Shown here piece after piece: positions 7,870 through 17,430 of a stretch of DNA of 64,000 nt (the first letter of the stretch is position 1; the number at the start of each line of letters is the position of its first letter). The DNA lies in contig CAWJWD010000006.1 in NCBI GenBank assembly GCA_963846505.1, positions 186,001 to 250,000 on the forward strand, given 5' to 3'. A model generated the notes under the pieces. It made no database searches. It saw only the letters and a list, made by a program, of their open reading frames with translations, and was not told the origin of the DNA. Origin of the DNA: JACVRW01 sp963846505. GTDB taxonomy: Bacteria > Actinomycetota > Thermoleophilia > Solirubrobacterales > Thermoleophilaceae. A program made the translations under genes and the position numbers.

Positions 7870-9511
7870 GCGCCGGCCGGCGATCGTCGCTGTCGACGAC
7901 GAGCCGGCCGTCCTCGCCGCCGTCGCACGCGACCTGCGGCGCGGCTTCGGGGAGCACTACCGCATCCTGCGCGCCGGCTCGGGCGCCGAGGCGCTCGACC
8001 TGTTGAAGGAGCTGCGCACCCGCGGCGACCAGGTCGCGCTGCTGATCGCCGATCAGCGCATGCCCGGCATGGAGGGGACCGACTACCTCGTCGAGGCGCG
8101 CACGCTCGTGCCGGACGCCAAGCGCGTGCTGCTGACCGCCTACGCGGACACCGAGGCGGCGATCGCCGCCATCAACGATGTCGCGCTCGACTACTACCTG
8201 CTCAAGCCCTGGGACCCGCCCGAGGAGCAGCTGTTCCCGGTCGTCGAGGACCTGCTCACCACCTGGGAGTCCGGCGCCGCGCTCGAGGCGGGCGGCGTGC
8301 GCGTGATCGGGCACCGCTTCTCCAAGGACTCGCACGATCTGCGCGACTTCCTCGCCCGCAACCGCGTGCCGGCCCGCTGGCTGGACGTCGAGCGCGACGG
8401 CGAGGCGCGCGAGCTGCTGCAGGTGGTCGGCGTCGCCGAGGAGCGGCTGCCGGTGGCGCTGCTGGAGGACGGCGCGGTGCTCGAGCGCCCGACCGTGCTG
8501 GAGCTGGCCGAGCGCCTCGGCGTCACCGCCCAGCCCGCGCAGGAGCACTACGACCTCGTGATCGTGGGCGGCGGCCCGGCGGGGCTGGCGGCGGCCGTCT
8601 ACGGCGCCTCGGAGGGCTTGCGCACGGTGATGGTCGAGCGCGAGGCGCCCGGCGGCCAGGCGGGCCAGTCGAGCCGGATCGAGAACTACCTCGGCTTTCC
8701 GATGGGCCTGTCGGGCTCGGACCTCGCCCGCCGCGCGACCGACCAGGCGCGCCGCCTCGGCGCCGAGCTGCTGACCGTCCAGGACGCCGTCGGCCTGCGC
8801 GCCGAGGGCGCGGGGCGAATCGTGGAGCTCTCCGGCGGCAGCACGCTCTCGGCCAACTGCGTGCTGGTCGCGTCCGGCGTCTCCTACCGCCAGCTCGAGG
8901 CGCCCGGCTTCGCCGACCTGACCGGCGCCGGCATCTACTACGGCGCGGCCCTGACCGAGGCGCGCTCCTGCTCCGACCAGAGCGTGGTCGTGATCGGCGG
9001 CGCCAACTCGGCCGGGCAGGCCGCGGTGCACTTCAGCGGCTACGCGCGGCAGGTGACGATGCTCGTGCGCGGCGACGGGCTCGAACGCTCGATGTCGAGC
9101 TATCTGATCGAGCAGATCGCGGCGCTCGACAACGTCGAGGTCCGCACGAACACGCAGGCGATCGCGGCCGAGGGCGAGGACGGGCACCTGCGTCGGCTGC
9201 GGCTGCGCGGCCCGGAGGGCGAGACCGACCTCGACGCCGACGCCTGCTTCGTCTTCATCGGCGCCTCGCCGCGCACGGACTGGCTCGAGGGCGTGGTGGC
9301 GCGCGACGAGCGCGGCTTCATCCTCGCCGGTCCCGACGCGCGGGCCGGCGGCTGGCCGCTCGAGCGCGAGCCCTCCCTGCTCGAGACCAGCGTGCCCGGC
9401 GTGTTCGTCGCCGGCGACGTGCGCGCCCGCTCGATCAAGCGCGTGGCGAGCGCCGTCGGCGAGGGCTCGATGGCGGTGTCGCTGATCCACCAGTACCTGG
9501 TGGACGCGTGA
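7862..9511 (+). CDS. Response regulator fused to thioredoxin-reductase-like flavoprotein
   Basis: A 549-residue two-part protein. Residues 1-120 are a receiver domain with acidic pocket D12/D13, phospho-acceptor D64 (LIADQRMPG), T92 and K115. Residues about 225-549 are an FAD/NAD(P)H reductase with GGGPAGLAAAVYG, GGQAGQSSRIENYLGFP, a second nucleotide site VVVIGGANSAGQAA and the C-terminal FAD motif VFVAGDV. Where thioredoxin reductase has CxxC, this protein reads IYYGAAL, so it should not reduce thioredoxin in the usual way. GTG 7862 overlaps the previous stop. The downstream kinase is its likely phospho-donor. It probably couples phosphorylation to a redox reaction, but the substrate is unknown. 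Confidence 0.88.
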   Translation: MAERRPAIVAVDDEPAVLAAVARDLRRGFGEHYRILRAGSGAEALDLLKELRTRGDQVALLIADQRMPGMEGTDYLVEARTLVPDAKRVLLTAYADTEAAIAAINDVALDYYLLKPWDPPEEQLFPVVEDLLTTWESGAALEAGGVRVIGHRFSKDSHDLRDFLARNRVPARWLDVERDGEARELLQVVGVAEERLPVALLEDGAVLERPTVLELAERLGVTAQPAQEHYDLVIVGGGPAGLAAAVYGASEGLRTVMVEREAPGGQAGQSSRIENYLGFPMGLSGSDLARRATDQARRLGAELLTVQDAVGLRAEGAGRIVELSGGSTLSANCVLVASGVSYRQLEAPGFADLTGAGIYYGAALTEARSCSDQSVVVIGGANSAGQAAVHFSGYARQVTMLVRGDGLERSMSSYLIEQIAALDNVEVRTNTQAIAAEGEDGHLRRLRLRGPEGETDLDADACFVFIGASPRTDWLEGVVARDERGFILAGPDARAGGWPLEREPSLLETSVPGVFVAGDVRARSIKRVASAVGEGSMAVSLIHQYLVDA

Positions 9512-9572
9512 GCCGCCGGCCGTTCCCGCTTGCCGGCCGCCGCGCGCCCGGGTCCGACGGCCTCGACGACGC

Positions 9573-10985
9573 ATGACCCCTTCCCCGGTCACCCTCGCCG
9601 AGCTGCGCAGCGTCGACCTCTTCGAGGAGCTCGGCGACGAGCAGCTCGAACAGTGGCTCGCGGTCACGAGCGTGCGGGAGATCGAGCGCGGCGAGCTGCT
9701 GGCCGAGGCCGGCCAGGAAGCCCCGGGGCTGCAGCTGCTGCTCGAGGGCGACGCCCAGTCGCTGCTCGTCGACCGGGGGCGCGCCGAGCCCGTCGGCATC
9801 CACCGCGCGCCGACCTGGATCGGGGCGATCGCGGTGCTGACCGAGGGGCCGTTCGGCGTGCGGATGCGGGCGGAGACGCACTGCCGAGTCGCGCTGGTGG
9901 AGCCGGAGGACTTCCGCCGCCTCGCCTTCTCGCAGCCGGCCGTGCACCGGCGCGTGATGCAGCAGGTCGCACCGGTGATGAGCCGCATCCAGGGCCTGGA
10001 GCAGAACCGCGAGCGGCTGGCGTCGCTAGGAACGATGGCTGCCGGCCTCGCACACGAGCTCAACAACCCCGCCGCCGCGGCCCGGCGTGCGGCCGCGGAC
10101 ATGATCGAGGCGATCAAGACCGTCGGCCAGACGCTCGACCGCTTCGTCGCGGCCGGGATCGAACGCGAGGAGGCGGCCAAGCTGCTCGAGCTGCACCACG
10201 AGGCGCTCGCCGGCGCCGAGGGCCAGACGGCGCTGGGCGCCCTGGACGCCGCCGACGCGGAGGACGAGCTGCTCGACCGCCTGGAGGACATGGGCGTACC
10301 CGAGGCATGGAGGCTCGCGTCGCCGCTGGCCGCCGCGGGCATCGACGCGAACTGGCTCGAGCGGGTGGCCGCGCTCGCCGGCCCCGCCACCGACGCGGCG
10401 CTCGGCTGGACGGCCGCCGTGTTGACCGCCCGCGACCTCGCACAGCAGCTGGAGGAGTCGACCGGGCGCATGTCGAGCCTCGTCGGCGCGGTCAAGACCT
10501 ACGCCTACATGGATCGTGGCGAGCTGGTCGAGGTCGACCTGCACGAGGGGCTCGAGACGACGCTCGCCGTGCTCGGCCACCGGCTCAAGCACACCGCGAT
10601 CGAGGTCGTGCGCGACTACGACCGCGAGCTGCCGAAGCTGACCGTGCGCGGCTCGGAGCTCAACCAGGTCTGGACCAACCTGCTCGACAACGCGATCGAC
10701 GCCCTCGGCGACGCCGGCACGATCACGATCTCGACCCGGCTCGACGGCGGCTGCGCGGAGGTCGAGGTGATCGACGACGGCCCAGGGATCCCGGCCGAGA
10801 TCCGCGAGCGCGTCTTCGACTCGTTCTTCACCACCAAGGACGTCGGCCGCGGCACCGGCCTCGGGCTGGCGACCGCACGCCGGATCGTCGTCGACCGCCA
10901 CGGCGGCTCGCTCACGCTCGACTCCGAGCCCGGGCGCACCGGCTTCCTGGTGCGGCTGCCGCTGACCCAGGCGCGTGACGACTGA
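9573..10985 (+). CDS. Cyclic-nucleotide-binding-domain sensor histidine kinase
   Basis: A 470-residue soluble kinase. Residues 10-130 form a cNMP-binding-type beta-roll (CRP-like, ELLAEAGQEAPGLQLLLEGDA). The phospho-accepting H161 lies in GLAHELNNPAAA. The C-terminal ATPase domain has the N-box NQVWTNLLDNAIDAL, the G1 box DDGPGIP and the G2 box GTGLGLA. There are no membrane segments, so it senses a cytoplasmic signal. It follows the response-regulator/flavoprotein gene by 61 nt on the same strand and almost certainly phosphorylates it. Whether the sensor binds a cyclic nucleotide is not shown: the usual phosphate-binding RxA motif is not obvious. Confidence 0.9.
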   Translation: MTPSPVTLAELRSVDLFEELGDEQLEQWLAVTSVREIERGELLAEAGQEAPGLQLLLEGDAQSLLVDRGRAEPVGIHRAPTWIGAIAVLTEGPFGVRMRAETHCRVALVEPEDFRRLAFSQPAVHRRVMQQVAPVMSRIQGLEQNRERLASLGTMAAGLAHELNNPAAAARRAAADMIEAIKTVGQTLDRFVAAGIEREEAAKLLELHHEALAGAEGQTALGALDAADAEDELLDRLEDMGVPEAWRLASPLAAAGIDANWLERVAALAGPATDAALGWTAAVLTARDLAQQLEESTGRMSSLVGAVKTYAYMDRGELVEVDLHEGLETTLAVLGHRLKHTAIEVVRDYDRELPKLTVRGSELNQVWTNLLDNAIDALGDAGTITISTRLDGGCAEVEVIDDGPGIPAEIRERVFDSFFTTKDVGRGTGLGLATARRIVVDRHGGSLTLDSEPGRTGFLVRLPLTQARDD

Positions 10986-11028
10986 CCGCTTGGCGCAACT
11001 TCAGCGCCGGGTGCCGGTTAGATCGGCG

Positions 11029-12114
11029 ATGCCGCTCGCTCGCCTGCTGCTGGCCGCCGTGCTCGCCTGCACCTGCCTGACCCTCGCCGCGACGCCGGCG
11101 TCGGCCTGGGACTTCCAGCTCGGCATGGGCGACCAGCAGTCGCGCATGTTCGACGACCCGCGCTTCGAGAGACTCGGCTTCGAGCACGCGCGCGTGGTCA
11201 CGCCCTACGACGTCGCCTGCCGGCCCGACCCGCTTCAGCAGTACTACCTCGACGTCTGGCTGGCGAAGGCCAAGCGCGCCGAGGTGCGACCGCTGGTGGC
11301 GTTCAGCTTCAGCCTCAGGGACGGCGCACGCTGGAAGCTGCCGACCTACCGCCGGTTCCTGCAGTGCTTTCGCGCCTTCCGCAAGCGCTATCCGCAGGTG
11401 CTCGACTTCAACCCCTGGAACGAGGCCAACCACTCCTCGCAGCCGACGTTCCGGCATCCGCGCAAGGCGGCCGGCTTCTACAACGCGATGCGCCGCGCCT
11501 GCCCGCGGCGCTGCAACGTCGCCGCCGGCGACCTGCTCGACTGGAGCAACCTGCGCCGCTGGCTCGAGCGCTACCGCCCGCACCTGCGCGGCCGGGTGCG
11601 GCTGTGGTCGATGCACAACTACCTCGACGTCAACCGCCGCCGCTCCTGGGCTGCCTCGGACACCCGCTTGATGCTGAGCCTGACGCGCGGACACCTGTGG
11701 ATCACCGAGACGGCCGGCGTCGTGCACTCGGGCCGCTACAGCAAGTACTCCGAGCAGCGCGCGGTCTCGGCGGTCAAGCGCATCTTCGCGTTCGGCTCGG
11801 CGTCGTCGCGGATCACGCGGGTGTACGCCTATCACTGGCAGGCCCCGTGCACGAACGACCGCTGGGACTCGGCCTGGTTTCGCGCGGACGGCTCCGCCCG
11901 CCCGGCCTACCGCGTGCTCGTCGGCAAGCTCGCCCGCCAGTGGGGCCTCGGACGGGCGGCCACGGCCGCCCTCGACCCGCCGGTGGGACCGGAGATGTAC
12001 GACGCCTGCGAGGACGAGCAGCGCCAGCGCCAGCTGGCCGAGCGACAGGACGAGCTGGCGTCCCCGGACCCCGACCTGCTGCCCGACGACGGCCTCCTGC
12101 CGGGCGGCGGCTAG
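11029..12114 (+). CDS. Secreted glycoside-hydrolase-like TIM-barrel protein
   Basis: A 361-residue exported protein with signal peptide LARLLLAAVLACTCLTLAATPASA and cleavage after residue 26. The fold resembles clan GH-A barrels: the candidate acid/base is E132 in NPWNEANH at the end of strand 4, and the candidate nucleophile is E227 in WITETAG at strand 7. The C-terminus is acidic and disordered. The ATG at 11029 is preferred because it starts the signal peptide; the upstream GTG at 10975 would add 18 polar residues. The polysaccharide substrate is unknown. Confidence 0.75.
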   Translation: MPLARLLLAAVLACTCLTLAATPASAWDFQLGMGDQQSRMFDDPRFERLGFEHARVVTPYDVACRPDPLQQYYLDVWLAKAKRAEVRPLVAFSFSLRDGARWKLPTYRRFLQCFRAFRKRYPQVLDFNPWNEANHSSQPTFRHPRKAAGFYNAMRRACPRRCNVAAGDLLDWSNLRRWLERYRPHLRGRVRLWSMHNYLDVNRRRSWAASDTRLMLSLTRGHLWITETAGVVHSGRYSKYSEQRAVSAVKRIFAFGSASSRITRVYAYHWQAPCTNDRWDSAWFRADGSARPAYRVLVGKLARQWGLGRAATAALDPPVGPEMYDACEDEQRQRQLAERQDELASPDPDLLPDDGLLPGGG

Positions 12115-12115
12115 C

Positions 12116-12421
12116 TCAGAGCGCGCGCAGCACGCCCGCGGTGACGGCCGCCGCCGCCACGACGACCAGCAGCGGCGCGCGCAGCAGCACGGCGACGGCT
12201 GCCACCGCCAGGCCCGCGGCGCGCTCGTCGACCACGAGCTCGTCGTCGCTCGCGAGCGCCTGCGTGGCGACCAGGGCGGCCAGCAGCGCCGGCGCCATCA
12301 GGTCCACGACCCTGCCCAGACGCGGCGGCAGCTCGCGCTCGCCGGCGAGCACCGGCCCCGCGGCCTTGATCGCGATCGTCGCCACGCCGACGACGAGCAC
12401 GGCGGCCCAGACGGCGCTCAC
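12116..12421 (-). CDS. azlD: Branched-chain amino acid exporter small subunit, AzlD-like
   Basis: A 101-residue membrane protein with about four hydrophobic segments, matching the size and hydropathy of AzlD. It starts with GTG 12421 in a 4-nt GTGA overlap with the AzlC gene, the usual AzlC-AzlD arrangement. AzlCD exports branched-chain amino acids or their analogues. Its end is 1 nt from the end of the convergent glycoside-hydrolase-like gene. Confidence 0.85.
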   Translation of the reverse strand: MSAVWAAVLVVGVATIAIKAAGPVLAGERELPPRLGRVVDLMAPALLAALVATQALASDDELVVDERAAGLAVAAVAVLLRAPLLVVVAAAAVTAGVLRAL

Positions 12422-13302
12422 GCCGGAGCCTCCCCGGAACGGCGGCCGCCCTTGCGACCGTGCAGCTTCTCCGCCGGACGGCCCGATCCCCCGTCCTTCG
12501 CCGGCGAGCCGACGGACTCGTCGTCCGATGCCGCCTCCGCGCCTTGGGAGGGGTCCCGACGCAGGCCGACGAGGCACGCGAGCGTCGCGGCGATCACCGG
12601 TAGGCCGGCTGGAGCGACCGGGACCAGCGCGAGCGCGATGGCGGCGCCGGCGAGCGCCGCGGCGACGGCGTCGCGGCTACGCAGCTGCGAGGCGAGCAGG
12701 GCGAGGAAGAGCGCCGGGAAGGCCGCGTCGAGGCCGATCGTGGCGGGGTCGCCGAGACCCTCGCCGGCGACGACGCCGATCGCGGTGCCGGCGTTCCAGC
12801 CGACGTAGATCGTCAAGCCGGCGCCGAGCAGCACGCGGCGCTCGAAGTGGCCGTCGCGGTTGGACAGCGCCCAGCTCTCGTCGACGAGCAGCTGCGACTC
12901 GAGCAGCCGTCGCAGCGGACTGCCCGTGAAGGCGCCCCGCGCCGCCAGCGCCATCGGTCCGTAGCGGGCGTTGAGCAGGACGGCAGCGCCGATCGCGGCG
13001 AGCGCCGTGCCGCCGGCGCCGAGCACCGAGACCACGGCCATCTGCGCCGAGCCGGCGAAGGTGGTGGCGGACATCAGCAGCGACGCCCACGGTCCCATGC
13101 CCGCCGTCTGGGCCAGCACGCCGAAGGAGGCGCCGAGTGCGAGCACCGCCGGCAGCAGCGGCACGATGATGCGCATCCCGTCGCGATAGCTGGCGCCGGG
13201 AGCGTCGACCGGCTCGGGGCGGCGGACGCTTCGAGCCTCGTGGTCGACATCCGCCATGGACCCGAGGACGCTATCGGCCATGTGGAAGAGGAGGCCGTTC
13301 AT
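12418..13302 (-). CDS. azlC: Branched-chain amino acid exporter large subunit, AzlC-like
   Basis: An inner-membrane protein of up to 294 residues. The AzlC core is recognisable: YRDGMRIIVPLLPAVLALGASFG, SATTFAGSAQMAVVS, LNARYGPMALAA and ESQLLVDESWAL. The last 50 residues form a charged cytoplasmic tail that is unusually long for the family. The start is uncertain: ATG 13302, 13281 and 13257 are all possible and none has a clear ribosome site; conservation only begins near SYRDG. It is coupled to azlD downstream. Confidence 0.88.
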   Translation of the reverse strand: MNGLLFHMADSVLGSMADVDHEARSVRRPEPVDAPGASYRDGMRIIVPLLPAVLALGASFGVLAQTAGMGPWASLLMSATTFAGSAQMAVVSVLGAGGTALAAIGAAVLLNARYGPMALAARGAFTGSPLRRLLESQLLVDESWALSNRDGHFERRVLLGAGLTIYVGWNAGTAIGVVAGEGLGDPATIGLDAAFPALFLALLASQLRSRDAVAAALAGAAIALALVPVAPAGLPVIAATLACLVGLRRDPSQGAEAASDDESVGSPAKDGGSGRPAEKLHGRKGGRRSGEAPA

Positions 13303-13354
13303 CGAGCGCGCTCGTGCTCGCGCGGCGCGAGGGAGCGGGACTCGCGCCGCTCGA

Positions 13355-13582
13355 CTAGCGCCCGACGACGCGCCGCAGCACCGCGACGACGTCCGCCGTC
13401 GGCACGAACGGATCGGCGATCGCGCGGCCGTCGCGCTCGCTCACCGCCGCGACCAGCTCGCCGTGCATCTCCGCCAGCACCGCGCCGCCGTCCGGGGCGA
13501 CGCTGCTGTCCAGCTCCGCCAGTCGACGCACCCGGTGGGTGTCCGCCTGCGTCGCTCGCCTGATGGTGATCGCCTCGGTCAT
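13355..13582 (-). CDS. Small protein, N-terminal GNAT-like segment only
   Basis: A 75-residue protein resembling the first strands of a GNAT acetyltransferase (ITIRRATQADTHRVRRLAELDSS, then GELVAAVSERDGRAIADPF), ending in a helix. It has no acetyl-CoA binding R/Q-x-x-G-x-G/A motif, so it is probably not an active acetyltransferase. It has a good ribosome site (GAGGAG) before ATG 13582, suggesting a real small gene. It is divergent from the CGNR regulator across an AT-rich region with two palindromes. Confidence 0.65.
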   Translation of the reverse strand: MTEAITIRRATQADTHRVRRLAELDSSVAPDGGAVLAEMHGELVAAVSERDGRAIADPFVPTADVVAVLRRVVGR

Positions 13583-13719
13583 CCTGGCCTCCTCGTCGAG
13601 ATGTAACCTTCAAATTCCTTACGCCAGTGATGTTATCACCATCTAAAGTCATTAACAAGTTATTTCAGGGCATTTGGAATGCCAAACCACACCACCGAAC
13701 GAGCTAGACTGGACACGCG
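13583..13719. promoter_or_regulatory. AT-rich divergent promoter region with two palindromes
   Basis: This 137-nt gap is far richer in A/T than its surroundings. It holds GTGAT-N3-ATCAC (13627-13639) and GGCATT-N3-AATGCC (13669-13683), both perfect inverted repeats of operator size. TAGACT at 13705-13710 sits 9 nt before the CGNR gene's ATG, which lacks a ribosome site, so that gene is probably leaderless. The palindromes could bind the CGNR protein itself; this is inference. Confidence 0.5.
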
Positions 13720-14292
13720 ATGATCAACGAGTCCGCCCCTGAGAAATCGGCCCCCGGCGAGCTGTACCTGGTGCAGCGCTTCGTCAACAGCGTCGACCTC
13801 GAGACGCTCGAGGAAGAGCTGTCGGTCCCCGAAGCGCTACGAGCCTGGTTGGCCGAGCGCGACCTGATGGACGCCGACGAACCGGTCACCGAGGGCGACC
13901 TGCGCCGCGCGCTCGACGTCCGCGAGGGCCTGCGCGCGCTGCTGCTGGCCAACAACGGCCACGAGCTCGACGCCGCCAAGGTCGAGGCCCTCGACCGCGC
14001 CGCCAGCCGCGCCGGAGTGCGCTTGTCCTTCCCCCCCGCCGAGCCGCCCCGCTTGGTGCCGGACGCCAGCGGCGTCGACGGCGCGCTCGCGCGGCTGATG
14101 ACGATCGTCGCCGCCGCCGTCGAGCAGGGCACCTGGGAGCGCATGAAGGCCTGCCCCGCCGATGACTGCGAATGGGCCTTCTACGACCAGTCCAAGAACC
14201 GCTCCGGCCGCTGGTGCAACATGGCCTCGTGCGGCAACCAGCACAAGGCGCGCACCTACCGCGAGCGGCGCCGGCAGGAAGCCCGCGCCTGA
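13720..14292 (+). CDS. CGNR zinc-finger transcriptional regulator (ABATE domain)
   Basis: A 190-residue protein with an N-terminal ABATE-type helical domain (residues 15-135) and a C-terminal CGNR zinc finger: C145 and C150 (ACPADDC), then C166 and C171 (RWCNMASCGNQHKARTYRER). The motif name residue Arg is replaced by Gln (CGNQ). Such proteins are putative DNA-binding regulators that may also sense a ligand through the ABATE domain. No ribosome site precedes the ATG; a -10-like TAGACT 9 nt upstream suggests a leaderless mRNA. Two palindromes upstream are candidate autoregulatory sites. Confidence 0.9.
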   Translation: MINESAPEKSAPGELYLVQRFVNSVDLETLEEELSVPEALRAWLAERDLMDADEPVTEGDLRRALDVREGLRALLLANNGHELDAAKVEALDRAASRAGVRLSFPPAEPPRLVPDASGVDGALARLMTIVAAAVEQGTWERMKACPADDCEWAFYDQSKNRSGRWCNMASCGNQHKARTYRERRRQEARA

Positions 14293-14310
14293 GCGCGGGG
14301 CTCGGTCGAC

Positions 14311-14321
<11 letters not shown>
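14282..14321. terminator. Two hairpins at the convergent CGNR/pyk gene ends
   Basis: CCCGCGC-CTGA-GCGCGGG (14282-14299) and CGGTCGA-N5-TCGACCG (14303-14321) are perfect 7-bp stems that include the two opposing stop codons. They are suitable as a bidirectional terminator, though no U-tract follows, as is common in GC-rich actinobacteria. Confidence 0.5.
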
Positions 14322-15726
<1,405 letters not shown>

Positions 15727-15811
15727 CGCTGCTGAATCTACCCGTCTCGACGAACAGCGGGGCCTCCGGACAAAAAGCCCGCTCTTAGCGACTGACCCGG
15801 ACGGTTCCCGG

Positions 15812-15840
15812 TTGACGCTCAGGTTTGAAATGGGTTTATT
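15812..15840 (+). promoter_or_regulatory. Candidate sigma-70-type promoter for the mIHF gene
   Basis: TTGACG (15812-15817) and TTTATT (15835-15840) are separated by exactly 17 nt in the longest AT-rich patch of the pyk-mihF gap. Transcription would start near 15847 and give a leader of about 170 nt before ATG 16015. The leader contains GC-rich inverted segments around 15842-15865. The rest of the 288-nt gap shows nothing else recognisable. Confidence 0.45.
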
Positions 15841-16014
15841 TGGCCACGGCCTTTGACGGCCGGCAATCGACGTAGGAGGCGCAGGGCGTCGGCGACGGGT
15901 CGGGTCCCCGAACGCAGGCATTGGCTCCGTCCTCCCGCGGGTTGTCGGCTTCGTTTTCCAGGCCACCGGGGAAGTGCTATCCGCTGACGATCGCACGATG
16001 TGCGGGGAGGTCCG

Positions 16015-16395
16015 ATGGGCGAATCAGCCACGCTCGAGGCTGGGCAAGAACAGCATCTGCAGGCTCTGGAGTACGCCAACCGCGTGCGGCTGGCGCGCGC
16101 CGAGATGAAGCGCGAGATCGCCGCGGGGGCGCTGTCGGCGGCGGACGTCGTCCTGCGCTGCCCGTGGCAGGCGCACAGCATGTCGATCAGCGATCTGCTG
16201 ATGAGTCAGAAGCGCTGGGGACGCACGCGCTGCCGCCGGCTGCTGGTGTCGCTGGGAGTGCCGGAGAACAAGCAGGTGGGCACGCTGACCGAACGTCAGC
16301 GCCTTGCGCTGGCAGCGATGTTGGCCGCCAAGAGCGCCGACCGCCAAGCAGAAGCAGCGCCGCTCGCGAGGGAACGCGAGCTCTCGATCGCCTGA
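16015..16395 (+). CDS. mihF: Actinobacterial integration host factor (mIHF-like)
   Basis: A 126-residue nucleoid protein. The core RLARAEMKREIAAGALSAADVVL, then ISDLLMSQKRWGRTRCRRLLVSLGVPENKQVGTLTERQR, matches the mIHF helix-turn-helix and lysine/arginine-rich DNA-contact surface. mIHF compacts DNA, supports phage integration and is essential in mycobacteria. ATG 16015 is chosen because GGGGAGG lies 4 nt upstream; GTG 16000 would overlap that site. The insert around RCPWQAHSMS and the C-terminal tail differ from mycobacterial forms. It stands alone, with its own promoter candidate. Confidence 0.88.
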   Translation: MGESATLEAGQEQHLQALEYANRVRLARAEMKREIAAGALSAADVVLRCPWQAHSMSISDLLMSQKRWGRTRCRRLLVSLGVPENKQVGTLTERQRLALAAMLAAKSADRQAEAAPLARERELSIA

Positions 16396-16417
16396 GCTCT
16401 CGGAGCTCGGGCGGCGG

Positions 16418-16888
16418 TCAGACAGGCCGCCGGCCGAGCTCCTCGAGCGGCTCGTCCGCCGTCAGACCGGGACCGAGTGTCGCCAGCTCGACGATCGTCC
16501 CGTCCGGATCACGGAGGTAGACCGCCTTGAAGTAGGTGCGGTCCATCACCTCGGTGCAGGGGATGCCGCGCGAGACCAGGTACTCGCGCCAACCGACCAG
16601 CTGCTCCTCCGACTCCACGGCCAGCGCGAAGTGGTGGACCGTGCCGACGCCGACCCGTCCCTCCTCGAGATCCGGATACTCGAGGCAGGTGACGATCGTG
16701 CCCGGCCGTCCCTCCTCGTCGCCGAAGAAGAGGTGGCGCGCGTCGCGGTCGTCCTCGTTGCGCGTCTGCTTGACGACCCGCATGCCGAGCAGGTTGCGGT
16801 AGAAGTCGACCGAGCGCTCCACGTCCCGGCAGATCAGCGTGACGTGGTGCAGCCCGGTGATCCGCAGCCGGTTCGACACGGCCGGCAC
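16418..16888 (-). CDS. VOC (glyoxalase/dioxygenase) family protein
   Basis: A roughly 157-residue vicinal-oxygen-chelate protein with the paired beta-alpha-beta-beta-beta modules: RITGLHHVTLICRDVERSV opens module 1 and VGTVHHFALAVESEEQL opens module 2. Candidate metal ligands are a histidine in each HH pair and the glutamate in DPDGTIVEL near the C-terminus. These are typical of ring-cleaving dioxygenases or glyoxalase-like enzymes; the reaction cannot be assigned. GTG 16888 lies 1 nt from the upstream gene's stop, but GTG 16879 and TTG 16903 are also possible. Confidence 0.85.
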   Translation of the reverse strand: MPAVSNRLRITGLHHVTLICRDVERSVDFYRNLLGMRVVKQTRNEDDRDARHLFFGDEEGRPGTIVTCLEYPDLEEGRVGVGTVHHFALAVESEEQLVGWREYLVSRGIPCTEVMDRTYFKAVYLRDPDGTIVELATLGPGLTADEPLEELGRRPV

Positions 16889-16889
16889 G

Positions 16890-17429
16890 CTAGCGGAAAC
16901 CAAGCCCGCCGGAGCGGCGCTTGAACAGCTCGCGCAAACCGTAGAACGAGCCGGCGAAGACGAGCACCCCGATCAGCGTGATCGCCCACAGCTTGACCGT
17001 GCCGAGGCCGAGCACGAGTACGGTGATGGCCGCAAAGGTGGCTACGCCGGCCAGCAGCGCACTGTGGGAACGAAAGCCGGCCAGGTGCTCGCGCAGCGCC
17101 AGCTCGCCGCCGCCGAGCGAGGCGAGCACGAGCCCCGCCACCATCCGCTCCTGGCCTTCCTCCCCGCTGAAGACGCCCCAGACCAGGATCAGGATCCCGA
17201 GCAGGACGACCAGCTCGGAGAGCGGGAAGCTGCCCCACGGCGCGGGTGGGCGCTCGCTCGCCGGCGGGCGGGCGGCACGCGGCCGCGGCGGCCGGGCAGG
17301 GCGCACGTCGCGGCTCGCCGGCTGACTCGCCCGCGTGCGCCGGGCCGCGTCGCGCTCGGCGCGCGTGGTCGCCGGACGCGCGGCGTCCGGGCCCGCCCCT
17401 TCGGCGCGCTTGCGGCTACGGCGTCCCAT
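16890..17429 (-). CDS. Membrane protein with basic disordered N-terminus, unknown function
   Basis: A 179-residue protein. Residues 1-65 are arginine/alanine/proline-rich and probably disordered. Four hydrophobic segments follow (around 70-86, 92-107, 122-140 and 143-160), with a basic C-terminus (LRELFKRRSGG). No family recognised. ATG 17429 starts immediately after the upstream gene's stop at 17431, and the gene abuts the VOC gene, so three minus-strand genes form a tight cluster. Confidence 0.65.
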   Translation of the reverse strand: MGRRSRKRAEGAGPDAARPATTRAERDAARRTRASQPASRDVRPARPPRPRAARPPASERPPAPWGSFPLSELVVLLGILILVWGVFSGEEGQERMVAGLVLASLGGGELALREHLAGFRSHSALLAGVATFAAITVLVLGLGTVKLWAITLIGVLVFAGSFYGLRELFKRRSGGLGFR

Positions 17430-17430
17430 G

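Noticed and set aside
7862..9511. Annotation as a genuine thioredoxin reductase
   Set aside because: The redox-active CxxC is missing at its expected position.
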